Positions 37,539 to 44,933 are shown, counted from the stretch's first letter. The stretch: DNA of 64,000 nt from Enteroscipio rubneri (GCF_002899715.1 NZ_PPEK01000009.1:1-64000); one strand, 5' to 3'. Notes: generated by a model from the sequence alone, not told the origin. Numbers and translations are program-made.

Positions 37539-37637
37539 TTAGCTGGTTCGGAGAAGATTCGTGAATTCTTGAATGAGGAAAACAATCTCTCTGACCAGCT
37601 TTACCAGCCTTTCCGCAAATCCTACCAGCTTTTCCAT
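37539..37637 (-). CDS. 32-codon ORF with strong ribosome site upstream of cas3 (candidate CreT-like toxin or leader peptide)
   Basis: ATG 37637 is preceded by AGGAGG 4 bases upstream. The peptide starts MEKLVGFAERLVKLVREIVF and ends NLLRTS, with hydrophobic residues every third or fourth position, so it should form an amphipathic cationic helix, like small membrane-active toxins. Arg codons AGG (10) and AGA (16) are rare types here. It lies 155 bases upstream of cas3 on the same strand, behind its own promoter. Translation is likely from the ribosome site; toxicity is inference. Confidence 0.55.
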   Translation of the reverse strand: MEKLVGFAERLVKLVREIVFLIQEFTNLLRTS

Positions 37638-37710
37638 ACCGCCTCCTTTCTCGGCAGGTTCACGGCAAGTCGCAATAGCCTGTTACAAAAGATATGCGAC
37701 CTTGATTCTT

Positions 37711-37739
37711 ATCGTAACATATCAATAAATAGCATTCAA
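37711..37739 (-). promoter_or_regulatory. Promoter of the small ORF and probably of cas3
   Basis: On minus: TTGAAT (37739-37734), a 17-base spacer and TACGAT (37716-37711), start near 37704, 67 bases before the small ORF. I see no better promoter between here and cas3, so it may drive the whole cas operon. Confidence 0.5.
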
Positions 37740-37747
37740 TGATTTGT
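37735..37747 (+). promoter_or_regulatory. PAM plus seed match of the CRISPR-like RNA at the small-ORF promoter
   Basis: TTC (37735-37737) followed by AATGATTTGT. The predicted guide starts AATGAGTTGT, so 9 of 10 bases match; the mismatch is at position 6, the base that type I Cascades flip out and do not read. The site covers the -35 of the promoter. Confidence 0.55.
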
Positions 37748-37789
37748 TATAAGGATACAGCCGGCTGATGCCGGCTGTATCCTTATAAC
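37746..37789. repeat. Perfect 20-bp hairpin
   Basis: Arm GTTATAAGGATACAGCCGGC (37746-37765), loop TGAT, exact complement at 37770-37789. It starts 17 bases into the predicted guide of the CRISPR-like RNA, so it may end or stabilise that RNA. No T run follows, so it is not a standard terminator. Confidence 0.8.
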
Positions 37790-37807
37790 ATCCTTGTACA
37801 ACTCATT

Positions 37808-37833
37808 GTTTCAATCCACGCGTTTCACGCGAC
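37808..37833 (-). repeat. Solitary shortened CRISPR-repeat-like element (psi-repeat)
   Basis: On minus it starts GTCGCGTGAAACGCG and ends TGGATTGAAAC. It keeps the type I-C repeat ends (GTCRC and the ATTGAAAC handle, as in the array repeats here), but the internal hairpin is cut to CGCGT-GAA-ACGCG and the length is 26 instead of 33. Cas5c should still be able to recognise a stem followed by this handle (inference). Same orientation as the cas genes. Confidence 0.7.
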
Positions 37834-37839
37834 ATGAAC

Positions 37840-37845
37840 ATTCTA
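37840..37845 (-). promoter_or_regulatory. -10 element in front of the psi-repeat
   Basis: TAGAAT on minus; start would fall at about 37833, exactly the first base of the psi-repeat. The -35 region is weak (TTTATT). Confidence 0.45.
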
Positions 37846-37846
37846 A

Positions 37847-37860
37847 TTCAATGAGTTGTA
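37847..37860 (+). promoter_or_regulatory. PAM plus 11-base seed match at the psi-repeat's own promoter
   Basis: TTC (37847-37849) followed by AATGAGTTGTA (37850-37860), identical to the first 11 bases after the psi-repeat handle. Complementarity then largely ends. It sits between the -10 and -35 of the predicted promoter. Confidence 0.55.
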
Positions 37861-37929
37861 AAATAAATTCTTCTTGATTCTGCATGGCTCGATCCATGGA
37901 AACCAACACATATCGGCTACAAAACCCCC

Positions 37930-38505
37930 ATGCCCCTTATCGACGACATACGCGCTTACCGGGCCTTCAACAAGCAGGAGGCTGCGGACCGCGCGGTCAT
38001 CCTGCGGCAGCTGGAGTGCGACCCACACGTGTTCGACCGCGACTCGCTCGCGCACATGACGTGCTCGATCTGGACGGTCGACCCCACCGCTACCAGGACG
38101 CTCATGGTGTTCCATACCACGTACGGCTCGTGGAGCTGGATCGGCGGGCACGCCGACGGCGAGCGCGACCTGGCACAAGTTGCGCTGCGCGAGCTGGAGG
38201 AGGAAACGGGTGTCATCAACGCGCGGATCGTGCCGTGCGGGCCAGGGAACATCTTTTCGCTCGAGGTGCTCACCGTGGACGGACACGATAAGCGCGGGCG
38301 GTACGTGAGCTCACATCTGCATCTCAATGTGACGTACCTGGCCGTGGCCTCGCCGGACGAGCCGCTGCGCATCAAGCCGGACGAGAACAGCGGCGTGCGC
38401 TGGTTCGATCTCAACGACGCGCTCGATGCATCAACCGAGCCATGGATTCGCAATCGCGTCTATCGCAAGCTCCTCGACAAGCTGCGCGCCGCCAACCCCT
38501 TCTAA
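37930..38505 (+). CDS. Nudix hydrolase
   Basis: 191 residues. Nudix box GGHADGERDLAQVALRELEEETGV-type (RELEEETG intact; the first part is one residue shorter than the consensus). Resembles the group acting on nucleoside or sugar diphosphates; substrate unknown. No ribosome site before ATG 37930. Its 5' region faces the CRISPR-like element, but the gene itself shows no CRISPR link. Confidence 0.88.
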   Translation: MPLIDDIRAYRAFNKQEAADRAVILRQLECDPHVFDRDSLAHMTCSIWTVDPTATRTLMVFHTTYGSWSWIGGHADGERDLAQVALRELEEETGVINARIVPCGPGNIFSLEVLTVDGHDKRGRYVSSHLHLNVTYLAVASPDEPLRIKPDENSGVRWFDLNDALDASTEPWIRNRVYRKLLDKLRAANPF

Positions 38506-38596
38506 GCACAGCCATCGAGCGCCGATCACAACGTGACGCCGCGCGAAGGCACCATGCCGAAGGGCGGGGCGCTTCTCGTTCGCAATCAAATCTCGC

Positions 38597-41101
38597 TTAG
38601 AATGTGGCGAAGCGCTCGTGGCGGGTCCGGAGCAGCTCCTCGGTCGGCGCATCGCACAGCTCGTTGAGCGATGCCATCACGTACGTTTTAACGTTGTTTG
38701 CAGCAACGTCGGGATTCTCGTGAGCAGGCGCGGGTCCCTCGGAGAGTACCGCGTCCACGATGCCCATACCGTGCGCCTCCGCAGCGCTCATTTTCATAAC
38801 GGCCGCAGCTTCGGGTGCACGCGTGCGATCTTTCCACAGAATCGACGCGAAGCCCTCGGGCGACAGCACCGAGTACACTGCATGCTCCTGCATGGCCACG
38901 CGGTCGGCGAGCGCGAGCGCCAACGCGCCGCCGCTACCTCCCTCGCCCAGAAGCACACTCACCACAGGAACGCGCAGCCCGGCAAGCGCAAGGAGGTTAT
39001 CGGCGATAGCGTTGCCTTGACCGCGTTCCTCGGCCTCCATACCGCAAAACGCGCCTTGCGTGTCCACGAGGCACACAACGGGTCTACCGAACTTCTCGGC
39101 CTGGCGCATAAGACGCAGGCTCTTACGGTATCCTTCGGGCTGGGGGCAACCGAAGTTACGTCGAATGCGCTCCTTCAAGTCCGCTCCCTTCTCTTGCGCG
39201 ATTACCGTAACCGCCTGGCCGCCGATCCACCCGACACCGCCTACGATAGCTCCATCGTCGCCGAAGGCACGATCGCCGTGCAATTCGATAAAGCCGTCCA
39301 CAAGCGCATCAATATAAGCGAGTGCAGTCGGGCGGTGCACGTTGCGGGCGAGCTGCACGCTCTCCCATGCACGGTTTTCGGCCGTCACGCCTGCTACTTC
39401 TGCATGCCCGTTCGCATCGTCAAGCGACGCCCCGTTCTCAGCATCAAACTCCCCTCGCGCCAACGCTTTCTCAAGCCGCTTTCCGGATACGGAGCCCGAC
39501 CGCTCGAAGCGGTCGACGATACCCGAAAGTCGCTCCTTCAACCGTCGCGCACTCCGCCCTGACGACTCTCCAGCCAGCATCGGAACGTCCATATCGCCGT
39601 ATGTGACCGTATTGTACGTATCGGTGCCGTGCTCAAGGTTCTCGCGCACCGACTGATAGTCAACGAGAATCTCGCGATCACCCGACTCGAAGCGTCCGGA
39701 GGCGGTCGCAAGGTGGATGGCCAGGATGTGCGCGATCATCCCGCGCAGCTCCTCGCGTTCCACGATAGCGTCGATCAGCCCGTGCTCGAGAGCGAACTCG
39801 GCGGTTTGGAATCCTTCGGGCAGTTCCTGTCTGATGGTGTCGCGTATAACGCGCTGCCCGGCGAAGCCGATGAGAGCCCGCGGTTCAGCCAGAATCACAT
39901 CGCCCTGCATGGCGAACGAAGCGGTCACGCCGCCAGTGGTTGGATCGGTAAGCACCGAGATATAAGGCAGGCCCGCCTCGGCATGCCGCTCAATCGCGCA
40001 CGACACCTTCGCCATCTGCATAAGCGACACGAGCCCTTCCTGCATGCGTGCGCCGCCCGATGCTGTGAAGACCACGACCGGCAGGTGTTCCTCGACGGCT
40101 CGGTCGAAGAGCCTGCACACCTTCTCGCCCACCACCGAGCCCATCGATCCCATAAAGAACTGCGAATCCATGATGCCAATGGCAAAGCGCAGGCCTGCGA
40201 TGCGACCCTCGCCCGTGCGAACCGCTTCTTCAAGTCCCGACTTCGCACGCGCTGCCTCAAGCTTTTCGAAATAACCGGGAAAGTCGAGCGGGTCGGTCTC
40301 GGCAACCGACCGATCCCACTCTACGAAGCTGTCGGCATCCAGCAGGTCGTTGATGCGCTCGGTAGACGACATGCGAAGATAGCCGCTGCACGTCGGGCAT
40401 ACATAATGGCCGGATGCGAGGCTCGCCTCGTCGAACTTGAGGCCGCAATGGGGGCAGGCTCGCCAAGCGCCACCGTCGAAAGGGGGTTTCTCGGTGGTGC
40501 ACAGCACCCAGCCGAGTGCGGGCATATCCTGGTTCAGAGGTCGAAAGACCCGTATGCTCCGAGCCGCTGCGCGGGCAAGGAAACTGTCCACCTCGGCCAG
40601 AGGGAGCGCCTCGTCGCAGAGGAGCACAACCGAAGCGCCGCAGGTCTCAGCAGCCTCGAGGACGGCGCAGCTGTTACAGAACAGCGCCGCCGAGTAGCGC
40701 TCGCCTAAGCACACTGCCTGCTGTGCGAGTTTGAGGTGCGGTTCAAGGCGGCGGTCCTGCGTGTAGACCGCGCACGTAGAAAAGCCCGCCTCAGCGGCGG
40801 CGGGCAGCATCTTTTTTGCCGTCTTCGCGCGCGCCATCACGAGAACGACGGGATGAGCCCCGTCGTCGGCCGCTCCGCGCCCACCGGCGACGTCGGTATA
40901 TTCGGACATGTCCGCAGAGTCGATCGCGTTCGGCGCAAGGGGAAGTGCAGCGGCGGCTTCTCCAGCAGCGCGTGAAAGTCGATAGGCGACATCAGCCGCT
41001 GCAGGCGCGGGCTCAAGTTCGGGTGCGGCCTGCACTCCTCCACAGGAAAGCACTTCCCCGTCCACTGTTAGGGTGATGTAGTTCTGCTTGCGTTGCTTCA
41101 T
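38597..41101 (-). CDS. accD: Acetyl-CoA carboxylase carboxyltransferase, AccD-AccA fusion with extra N-terminal domain
   Basis: 834 residues. Residues about 84-195 look like the N-terminal domain of biotin carboxylase (AEAGFSTCAVYTQDRR, AQQAVCLGERYS, AAETCGA). About 215-240 is the AccD zinc ribbon (CPHCG...CPTCSG). The beta carboxyltransferase follows (ASGGARMQEGLVSLMQMAK), then the alpha half (LGEGGSGGALALALADR). It transfers CO2 from carboxybiotin to acetyl-CoA. No accB or accC in the window. Last gene of the fab operon, 46 bases after fabZ. Confidence 0.93.
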   Translation of the reverse strand: MKQRKQNYITLTVDGEVLSCGGVQAAPELEPAPAAADVAYRLSRAAGEAAAALPLAPNAIDSADMSEYTDVAGGRGAADDGAHPVVLVMARAKTAKKMLPAAAEAGFSTCAVYTQDRRLEPHLKLAQQAVCLGERYSAALFCNSCAVLEAAETCGASVVLLCDEALPLAEVDSFLARAAARSIRVFRPLNQDMPALGWVLCTTEKPPFDGGAWRACPHCGLKFDEASLASGHYVCPTCSGYLRMSSTERINDLLDADSFVEWDRSVAETDPLDFPGYFEKLEAARAKSGLEEAVRTGEGRIAGLRFAIGIMDSQFFMGSMGSVVGEKVCRLFDRAVEEHLPVVVFTASGGARMQEGLVSLMQMAKVSCAIERHAEAGLPYISVLTDPTTGGVTASFAMQGDVILAEPRALIGFAGQRVIRDTIRQELPEGFQTAEFALEHGLIDAIVEREELRGMIAHILAIHLATASGRFESGDREILVDYQSVRENLEHGTDTYNTVTYGDMDVPMLAGESSGRSARRLKERLSGIVDRFERSGSVSGKRLEKALARGEFDAENGASLDDANGHAEVAGVTAENRAWESVQLARNVHRPTALAYIDALVDGFIELHGDRAFGDDGAIVGGVGWIGGQAVTVIAQEKGADLKERIRRNFGCPQPEGYRKSLRLMRQAEKFGRPVVCLVDTQGAFCGMEAEERGQGNAIADNLLALAGLRVPVVSVLLGEGGSGGALALALADRVAMQEHAVYSVLSPEGFASILWKDRTRAPEAAAVMKMSAAEAHGMGIVDAVLSEGPAPAHENPDVAANNVKTYVMASLNELCDAPTEELLRTRHERFATF

Positions 41102-41147
41102 CGAATGGTCCTTGCCTCTTGCCTCGGAACGCACACGCGTCCCACGC

Positions 41148-41597
41148 CTACGCTTCCGCCTTCGCCAGCACGTACTTCTGCGTGGCCGACGCGCACACCG
41201 CGCCGTCGACGCTCGCCTCCACCTCGGCCACGCACAAACGCGACGAGGACTTCACGATGCGCCCCTTGAGGGTGAGCGTCTCGCCCGGCTCCACCTGGCG
41301 GCGGAACTTCGCGCCGTCGATGCCGGTGAGGAAGCCGATGGATCCCTCGGCGCCGCGCTGTACGAGGATGCAGAACGAGGCGGCCTGCGCGAGCGCCTCC
41401 ATGATGATGACGCCCGGCAGCACGGGGTGGCCCGGAAAGTGGCCCGCGAACAGCGGCAGCGCAGGGTCGACGTCGAGCTCGGCCGTCACCTCGACACCCG
41501 GCTCGCACGCGACGACGCGGCTCACCCAGCAGAACGGGTCGCGATGCGGCAGCACCGCCTCGACGACGTCCCTCTCACAAGGATATTCGATATCCAT
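41148..41597 (-). CDS. fabZ: 3-hydroxyacyl-ACP dehydratase
   Basis: 149 residues, hot-dog fold, catalytic HFPGHPVLPGVIIMEALAQ with His and Glu. Removes water from 3-hydroxyacyl-ACP. ATG 41597 with AAGGAG upstream; the frame continues upstream through the hairpin element but without FabZ similarity. Confidence 0.95.
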   Translation of the reverse strand: MDIEYPCERDVVEAVLPHRDPFCWVSRVVACEPGVEVTAELDVDPALPLFAGHFPGHPVLPGVIIMEALAQAASFCILVQRGAEGSIGFLTGIDGAKFRRQVEPGETLTLKGRIVKSSSRLCVAEVEASVDGAVCASATQKYVLAKAEA

Positions 41598-41683
41598 GTT
41601 GACTCCTTCTTCAATCGACGCACGCTCGGCTTCTTCTGCAACCGAACGGATGCGCTTTCCCGTAATATCGGCAATTCCGACGA

Positions 41684-41772
41684 GCGCGAGGAGGACGGTG
41701 CCGCCCACCAAGCGAGTTCCGCAGCGAAGCGAGGACTGTTCGAGCGACTGGGCGGCACCGTCCTCCTCGCGC
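41684..41772. repeat. Conserved-loop hairpin, copy A (fabF-fabZ gap)
   Basis: A perfect 24-bp stem (41684-41707 with 41749-41772) around a 41-base loop (41708-41748) that begins CCAAGCGAGTTCCGCAGCGA. The loop is shared with copy B at 40 of 41 positions, while the stems are different sequences. It starts 14 bases after the fabF stop. Confidence 0.85.
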
Positions 41773-41785
41773 GTCCCGCAGGTCG

Positions 41786-43075
41786 CTAGCCGTGATACGG
41801 CGATAGCGCCAAGGAGGCGTTGTGGCCGCCGAAGCCCAGCGAGTTCGACAGCGCCACTTTCTGCGGGTAGTTCGTCTTCGCCTCCGTGACGACGTTGACC
41901 GGGCACTCCGGGTCGGCCTCGGCGAAGCCGGCCGTGGGCGGCACGCAGTCGTTCATCACGGACAGGGCGCAGACGATGGCCTCGATGGCGCCGGCGGCGC
42001 CCAGCGTGTGGCCCGTCGTGCCCTTCACGGACGTCACCGGCACGGCGCGCCCGGCCTCCTCGCCGACGAGCGCCAGCAGCGCCTTGGACTCGGTGGCGTC
42101 GTTGGCGGGCGTGCCGGTGCCGTGGGCGTTCAGGTGCCCCAGGTCCTCCGGCGAGAAGCCGCCCTCCTCGAGCGCCTGGCGCATGGCGCGCACCACGCCC
42201 TCGCCGCTGGGCTCGGGGGCCGTCATGTGGTAGGCGTCGCCGGTTGAGCCGAAGCCCGTGATCTCGGCAAGCACCTCAGCACCGCGGCCGAGCGCATGCT
42301 CGAGCGACTCGACGACCACGGCGCCCGCGCCCTCGCCCGCCACGAAGCCGGCGCGGCGCGCGTCGAACGGCAGCGATGCCTGGGAGGGGTCGTCGGCCTT
42401 CGACAGCGCGCCGAGATTCGAGAACCCGGCCAGGCAGATGGGCGACACGGACTCCTCCGAGCCGCCGGCCAGCGCCGCGTCGATGTAGCCGTGGCGGATG
42501 TCGCGCACGGCCGCGCCGATGGAGTGCGCTCCGGTGGCGCATGCGGTCACGACGTTCAGGCACTCGCCGCGCAAGCCGTAGCGGATGGAGAGGTTGCCGG
42601 CGGCGATGTTGCCGATCATCGTGGGGATGAACAGCGGGCTCACGCGCTTCGGCCCCTTCTCGGCCAGCGTGAAGAAGCCGCTCTGCAGCTCGTCGATGCC
42701 GCCGATGCCCGTGCCGAACACGCACGCGATGCGCGTGGTGTCCTCGGCCTCGAGGTCGAGGCCCGACTGCGCCAGCGCCTCGTCGGACGCGACGATGGCG
42801 TACTGCACGAAGCGCTCGAACCGGCGCGCCTCCTTCTTCGAGATGCCGTGCTCGCACGGGTCGAAATCACGCACCTCGGCGGCGATGTGCACGTCGAAGT
42901 CGGACGTGTCGAAGCGCGTCACCGGACCGATGCAGCACGCGCGGCCCATGACCGCGTCCCATAGCGCCCCCACGCCCACGCCGGCCGGCGATACCGCGCC
43001 CATGCCGGTGATGACCACGCGATGCGTGCCGTCCGCACGGCGCGCATCGCCCGTGCTCATGCTGTTCTCGCTCAT
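41786..43075 (-). CDS. fabF: 3-oxoacyl-ACP synthase II
   Basis: 429 residues, thiolase fold. Cys-His-His triad visible in TACATGAHS, NAHGTGTPAND and GTTGHTLGAAG. Elongates acyl-ACP with malonyl-ACP. ATG 43075 overlaps the fabG stop by ATGA. Confidence 0.96.
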   Translation of the reverse strand: MSENSMSTGDARRADGTHRVVITGMGAVSPAGVGVGALWDAVMGRACCIGPVTRFDTSDFDVHIAAEVRDFDPCEHGISKKEARRFERFVQYAIVASDEALAQSGLDLEAEDTTRIACVFGTGIGGIDELQSGFFTLAEKGPKRVSPLFIPTMIGNIAAGNLSIRYGLRGECLNVVTACATGAHSIGAAVRDIRHGYIDAALAGGSEESVSPICLAGFSNLGALSKADDPSQASLPFDARRAGFVAGEGAGAVVVESLEHALGRGAEVLAEITGFGSTGDAYHMTAPEPSGEGVVRAMRQALEEGGFSPEDLGHLNAHGTGTPANDATESKALLALVGEEAGRAVPVTSVKGTTGHTLGAAGAIEAIVCALSVMNDCVPPTAGFAEADPECPVNVVTEAKTNYPQKVALSNSLGFGGHNASLALSPYHG

Positions 43076-43836
43076 AGCGACATACCTCCGTCGATGCAGA
43101 TAACCTGTCCGGTGATGTAGCCGGCCTCCTCGCTCGCCAAAAAGCGCACGAGCTTCGCCACGTCCTCGGGATCGCCGAGGCGCTTCGAGGCGATGCGGCC
43201 GAGGATGGCCTCGCGCTGCTTCTCCGACAGCGCGTCGGTCATGTCCGTGGCGATGAAGCCGGGGGCCACCGCGTTCGCCGTGACGTTGCGCGCGGCCAGT
43301 TCGCGGGCGATGGACTTCGTGAGGCCGATCACGCCGGCCTTCGAGGCGGCGTAGTTCGCCTGGCCCGCGTTGCCCGCCACGCCCACGACGCTCGACAGGT
43401 TGACGATGCGCCCGTAGCGCTGCTTCATCATGCGTTGCGCCGCGGCCTTGCAGCAGTTGAACGTGCCCTTGAGGTTCACGTCGATCACCGCGTCGAAATC
43501 CTCTTCCTTCATGCGGGCCAGAAGGCCGTCGCGCGTGATGCCCGCGTTGTTCACGAGCACGTCCACGCGGCCGAACTCCTCGTGGGCGGCGTCGATGAGC
43601 GCGGCGGCATCGGCGGCATCGGCCACGTTGGCGGCAACCGCGATGGCGCGCACGCCGCAGTCGGCCTCGAGGGAGGCGGCGAAGGCGCGGGCCTCGACGA
43701 GGCCGCGCTCGCTCGAGCAGTTCACGCACACGTCGAAGCCCGCGCGCGCGAGCTCCTCGGCCACGGCGCGGCCGATGCCGCGGTTCGAGCCGGTGACGAC
43801 CGCGCTTCGGCGCGGGGTTTCGGTTTCGTTGGTCAT
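43072..43836 (-). CDS. fabG: 3-oxoacyl-ACP reductase
   Basis: 254-residue short-chain dehydrogenase. NADP loop TGSNRGIGRAVAEEL, NNAG, and the Ser-Tyr-Lys triad in NLSSVVG and QANYAASKAG. Reduces 3-oxoacyl-ACP. AGGAG upstream of ATG 43836; 14 bases after fabD. Confidence 0.96.
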   Translation of the reverse strand: MTNETETPRRSAVVTGSNRGIGRAVAEELARAGFDVCVNCSSERGLVEARAFAASLEADCGVRAIAVAANVADAADAAALIDAAHEEFGRVDVLVNNAGITRDGLLARMKEEDFDAVIDVNLKGTFNCCKAAAQRMMKQRYGRIVNLSSVVGVAGNAGQANYAASKAGVIGLTKSIARELAARNVTANAVAPGFIATDMTDALSEKQREAILGRIASKRLGDPEDVAKLVRFLASEEAGYITGQVICIDGGMSL

Positions 43837-43850
43837 GGGAGAAGAAGCTC

Positions 43851-44933
43851 CTATTCGGAATCGGGCGCGGCCTGGGCGGCGAGGAGCGCGTCGAAGCTCG
43901 CGCGGTCCTGGACGCAGGCGCGCGTCGCGGTTTTGTCGATGCGCTTCACGAGGTTGGCCAGCACGCCGCCGAAGCCCACTTCGACGAACGTGTCGGCACC
44001 GACGGCTGCGAGCGCGGCCACGCTCGCGTCGAAGCGCACGGGGCTCGTGAGATGGCGCACGAGGCTCTCGCGCGCGTCGGCGGCGGACAGCGGCGCGGCG
44101 GTGACGTTGCAGATGAGGGGCACGCGCGGCTCCGAGAACTCGACGTTCTCCAGATAGGCGGCCATCCCTTCGGCAGCCGAGGCCATGAGCGGGCTGTGGA
44201 ACGCGCCCGACGTGGCCAGGCGCGACGAGCGCTTCCCCGCCGCAGCCCACGCCGCCTCGGCGCGCTCGACGGCCTCCGGCGTGCCCGCCACGACGATCTG
44301 CCCCGGGCAGTTGAAGTTCGCCGGCACGAGCACGTCGCCTTCGGCGCACTCGTCGCAGAGCGTCTGCACGGCATCCTCGTCGGCCTTCAGCAGCGCGCTC
44401 ATCGCGCCGGGATGCGCCGCAGCGGCCTCGGCCATGAGCTCCGAGCGCGCCTTCACGAGCGCGAACGTGGCCTCGTCGCCGAGCATGCCCGACACGGCGA
44501 GCGCGCTCACCTGGCCGAGCGAGAAGCCCAGCACCGCCGCCGGCTGCACGCCGCGCGCCATGAGCGCGCGGGCGACGGCCACCGACAGCACGCACAGCGC
44601 CGGCTGGGCGTTGCGCGTGTCGTTGAGCTCGGCGGCATCGGCGTTGAGCACGAGGTCGGCCACGTCGAAGCCCAGCACGTCGGAGGCACACTCGAACGTC
44701 GCACGCACCTCTTCCACAGCGAAGAGATCGGCCCCCATCCCCGGTTTCTGCGAGCCCTGACCCGAGAACATGAACACAGGAGCCCCGGAAGCGATAGCGG
44801 AAATCGGTTGCACATTCGACGCGGAGCCGGGCCGATCGGCGGCGTCCACCAAGCGAGTTCCGCAGCGAAGCGAGGACTGTCCGAGCGACTGGGCGCCGCC
44901 GATCGGCCCTCCCGCAGGTTGAAGTTCGGTCAC
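43851..44933 (-). CDS. fabD: Malonyl-CoA:ACP transacylase
   Basis: Core begins APVFMFSGQGSQKPGMG; nucleophile Ser in GFSLGQVSALAVSG and active His in GAFHSPLM. GTG 44933, 9 bases after fabK and behind AAGGGGG, gives 360 residues with a 47-residue N-terminal extension that is a translation of hairpin copy B. A shorter start at GTG 44813 would give a normal length but has no ribosome site. Confidence 0.94.
   Translation of the reverse strand: MTELQPAGGPIGGAQSLGQSSLRCGTRLVDAADRPGSASNVQPISAIASGAPVFMFSGQGSQKPGMGADLFAVEEVRATFECASDVLGFDVADLVLNADAAELNDTRNAQPALCVLSVAVARALMARGVQPAAVLGFSLGQVSALAVSGMLGDEATFALVKARSELMAEAAAAHPGAMSALLKADEDAVQTLCDECAEGDVLVPANFNCPGQIVVAGTPEAVERAEAAWAAAGKRSSRLATSGAFHSPLMASAAEGMAAYLENVEFSEPRVPLICNVTAAPLSAADARESLVRHLTSPVRFDASVAALAAVGADTFVEVGFGGVLANLVKRIDKTATRACVQDRASFDALLAAQAAPDSE
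44829..44909. repeat. Conserved-loop hairpin, copy B (fabK-fabD junction)
   Basis: A 20-bp stem (44829-44848 with 44890-44909; one G-T pair on the plus strand) around a 41-base loop at 44849-44889. The loop differs from copy A at a single base; the arms share only the closing TCCA/CCCA-TGGG. Confidence 0.85.

Larger units (their letters stand above)
37797..37860. repeat. 12-bp inverted repeat flanking the CRISPR-like repeat
   Basis: TACAACTCATTG (37797-37808) and CAATGAGTTGTA (37849-37860), a perfect pair 40 bases apart, enclosing the repeat-like sequence and its -10. The same identity forms the guide/target match described under the regulatory sites. Confidence 0.8.

Noticed and set aside
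41598-41906. Upstream extension of fabZ through hairpin copy A
   Set aside because: ATG 41597 has a good ribosome site and the normal FabZ N-terminus; the extension has no similarity apart from the repeat.
43072-44691. Long minus-strand frame upstream of fabG, continuous with it
   Set aside because: The part above 43836 overlaps fabD in another frame and is Arg-rich, typical of shadow frames. The fabG start at 43836 fits the family.
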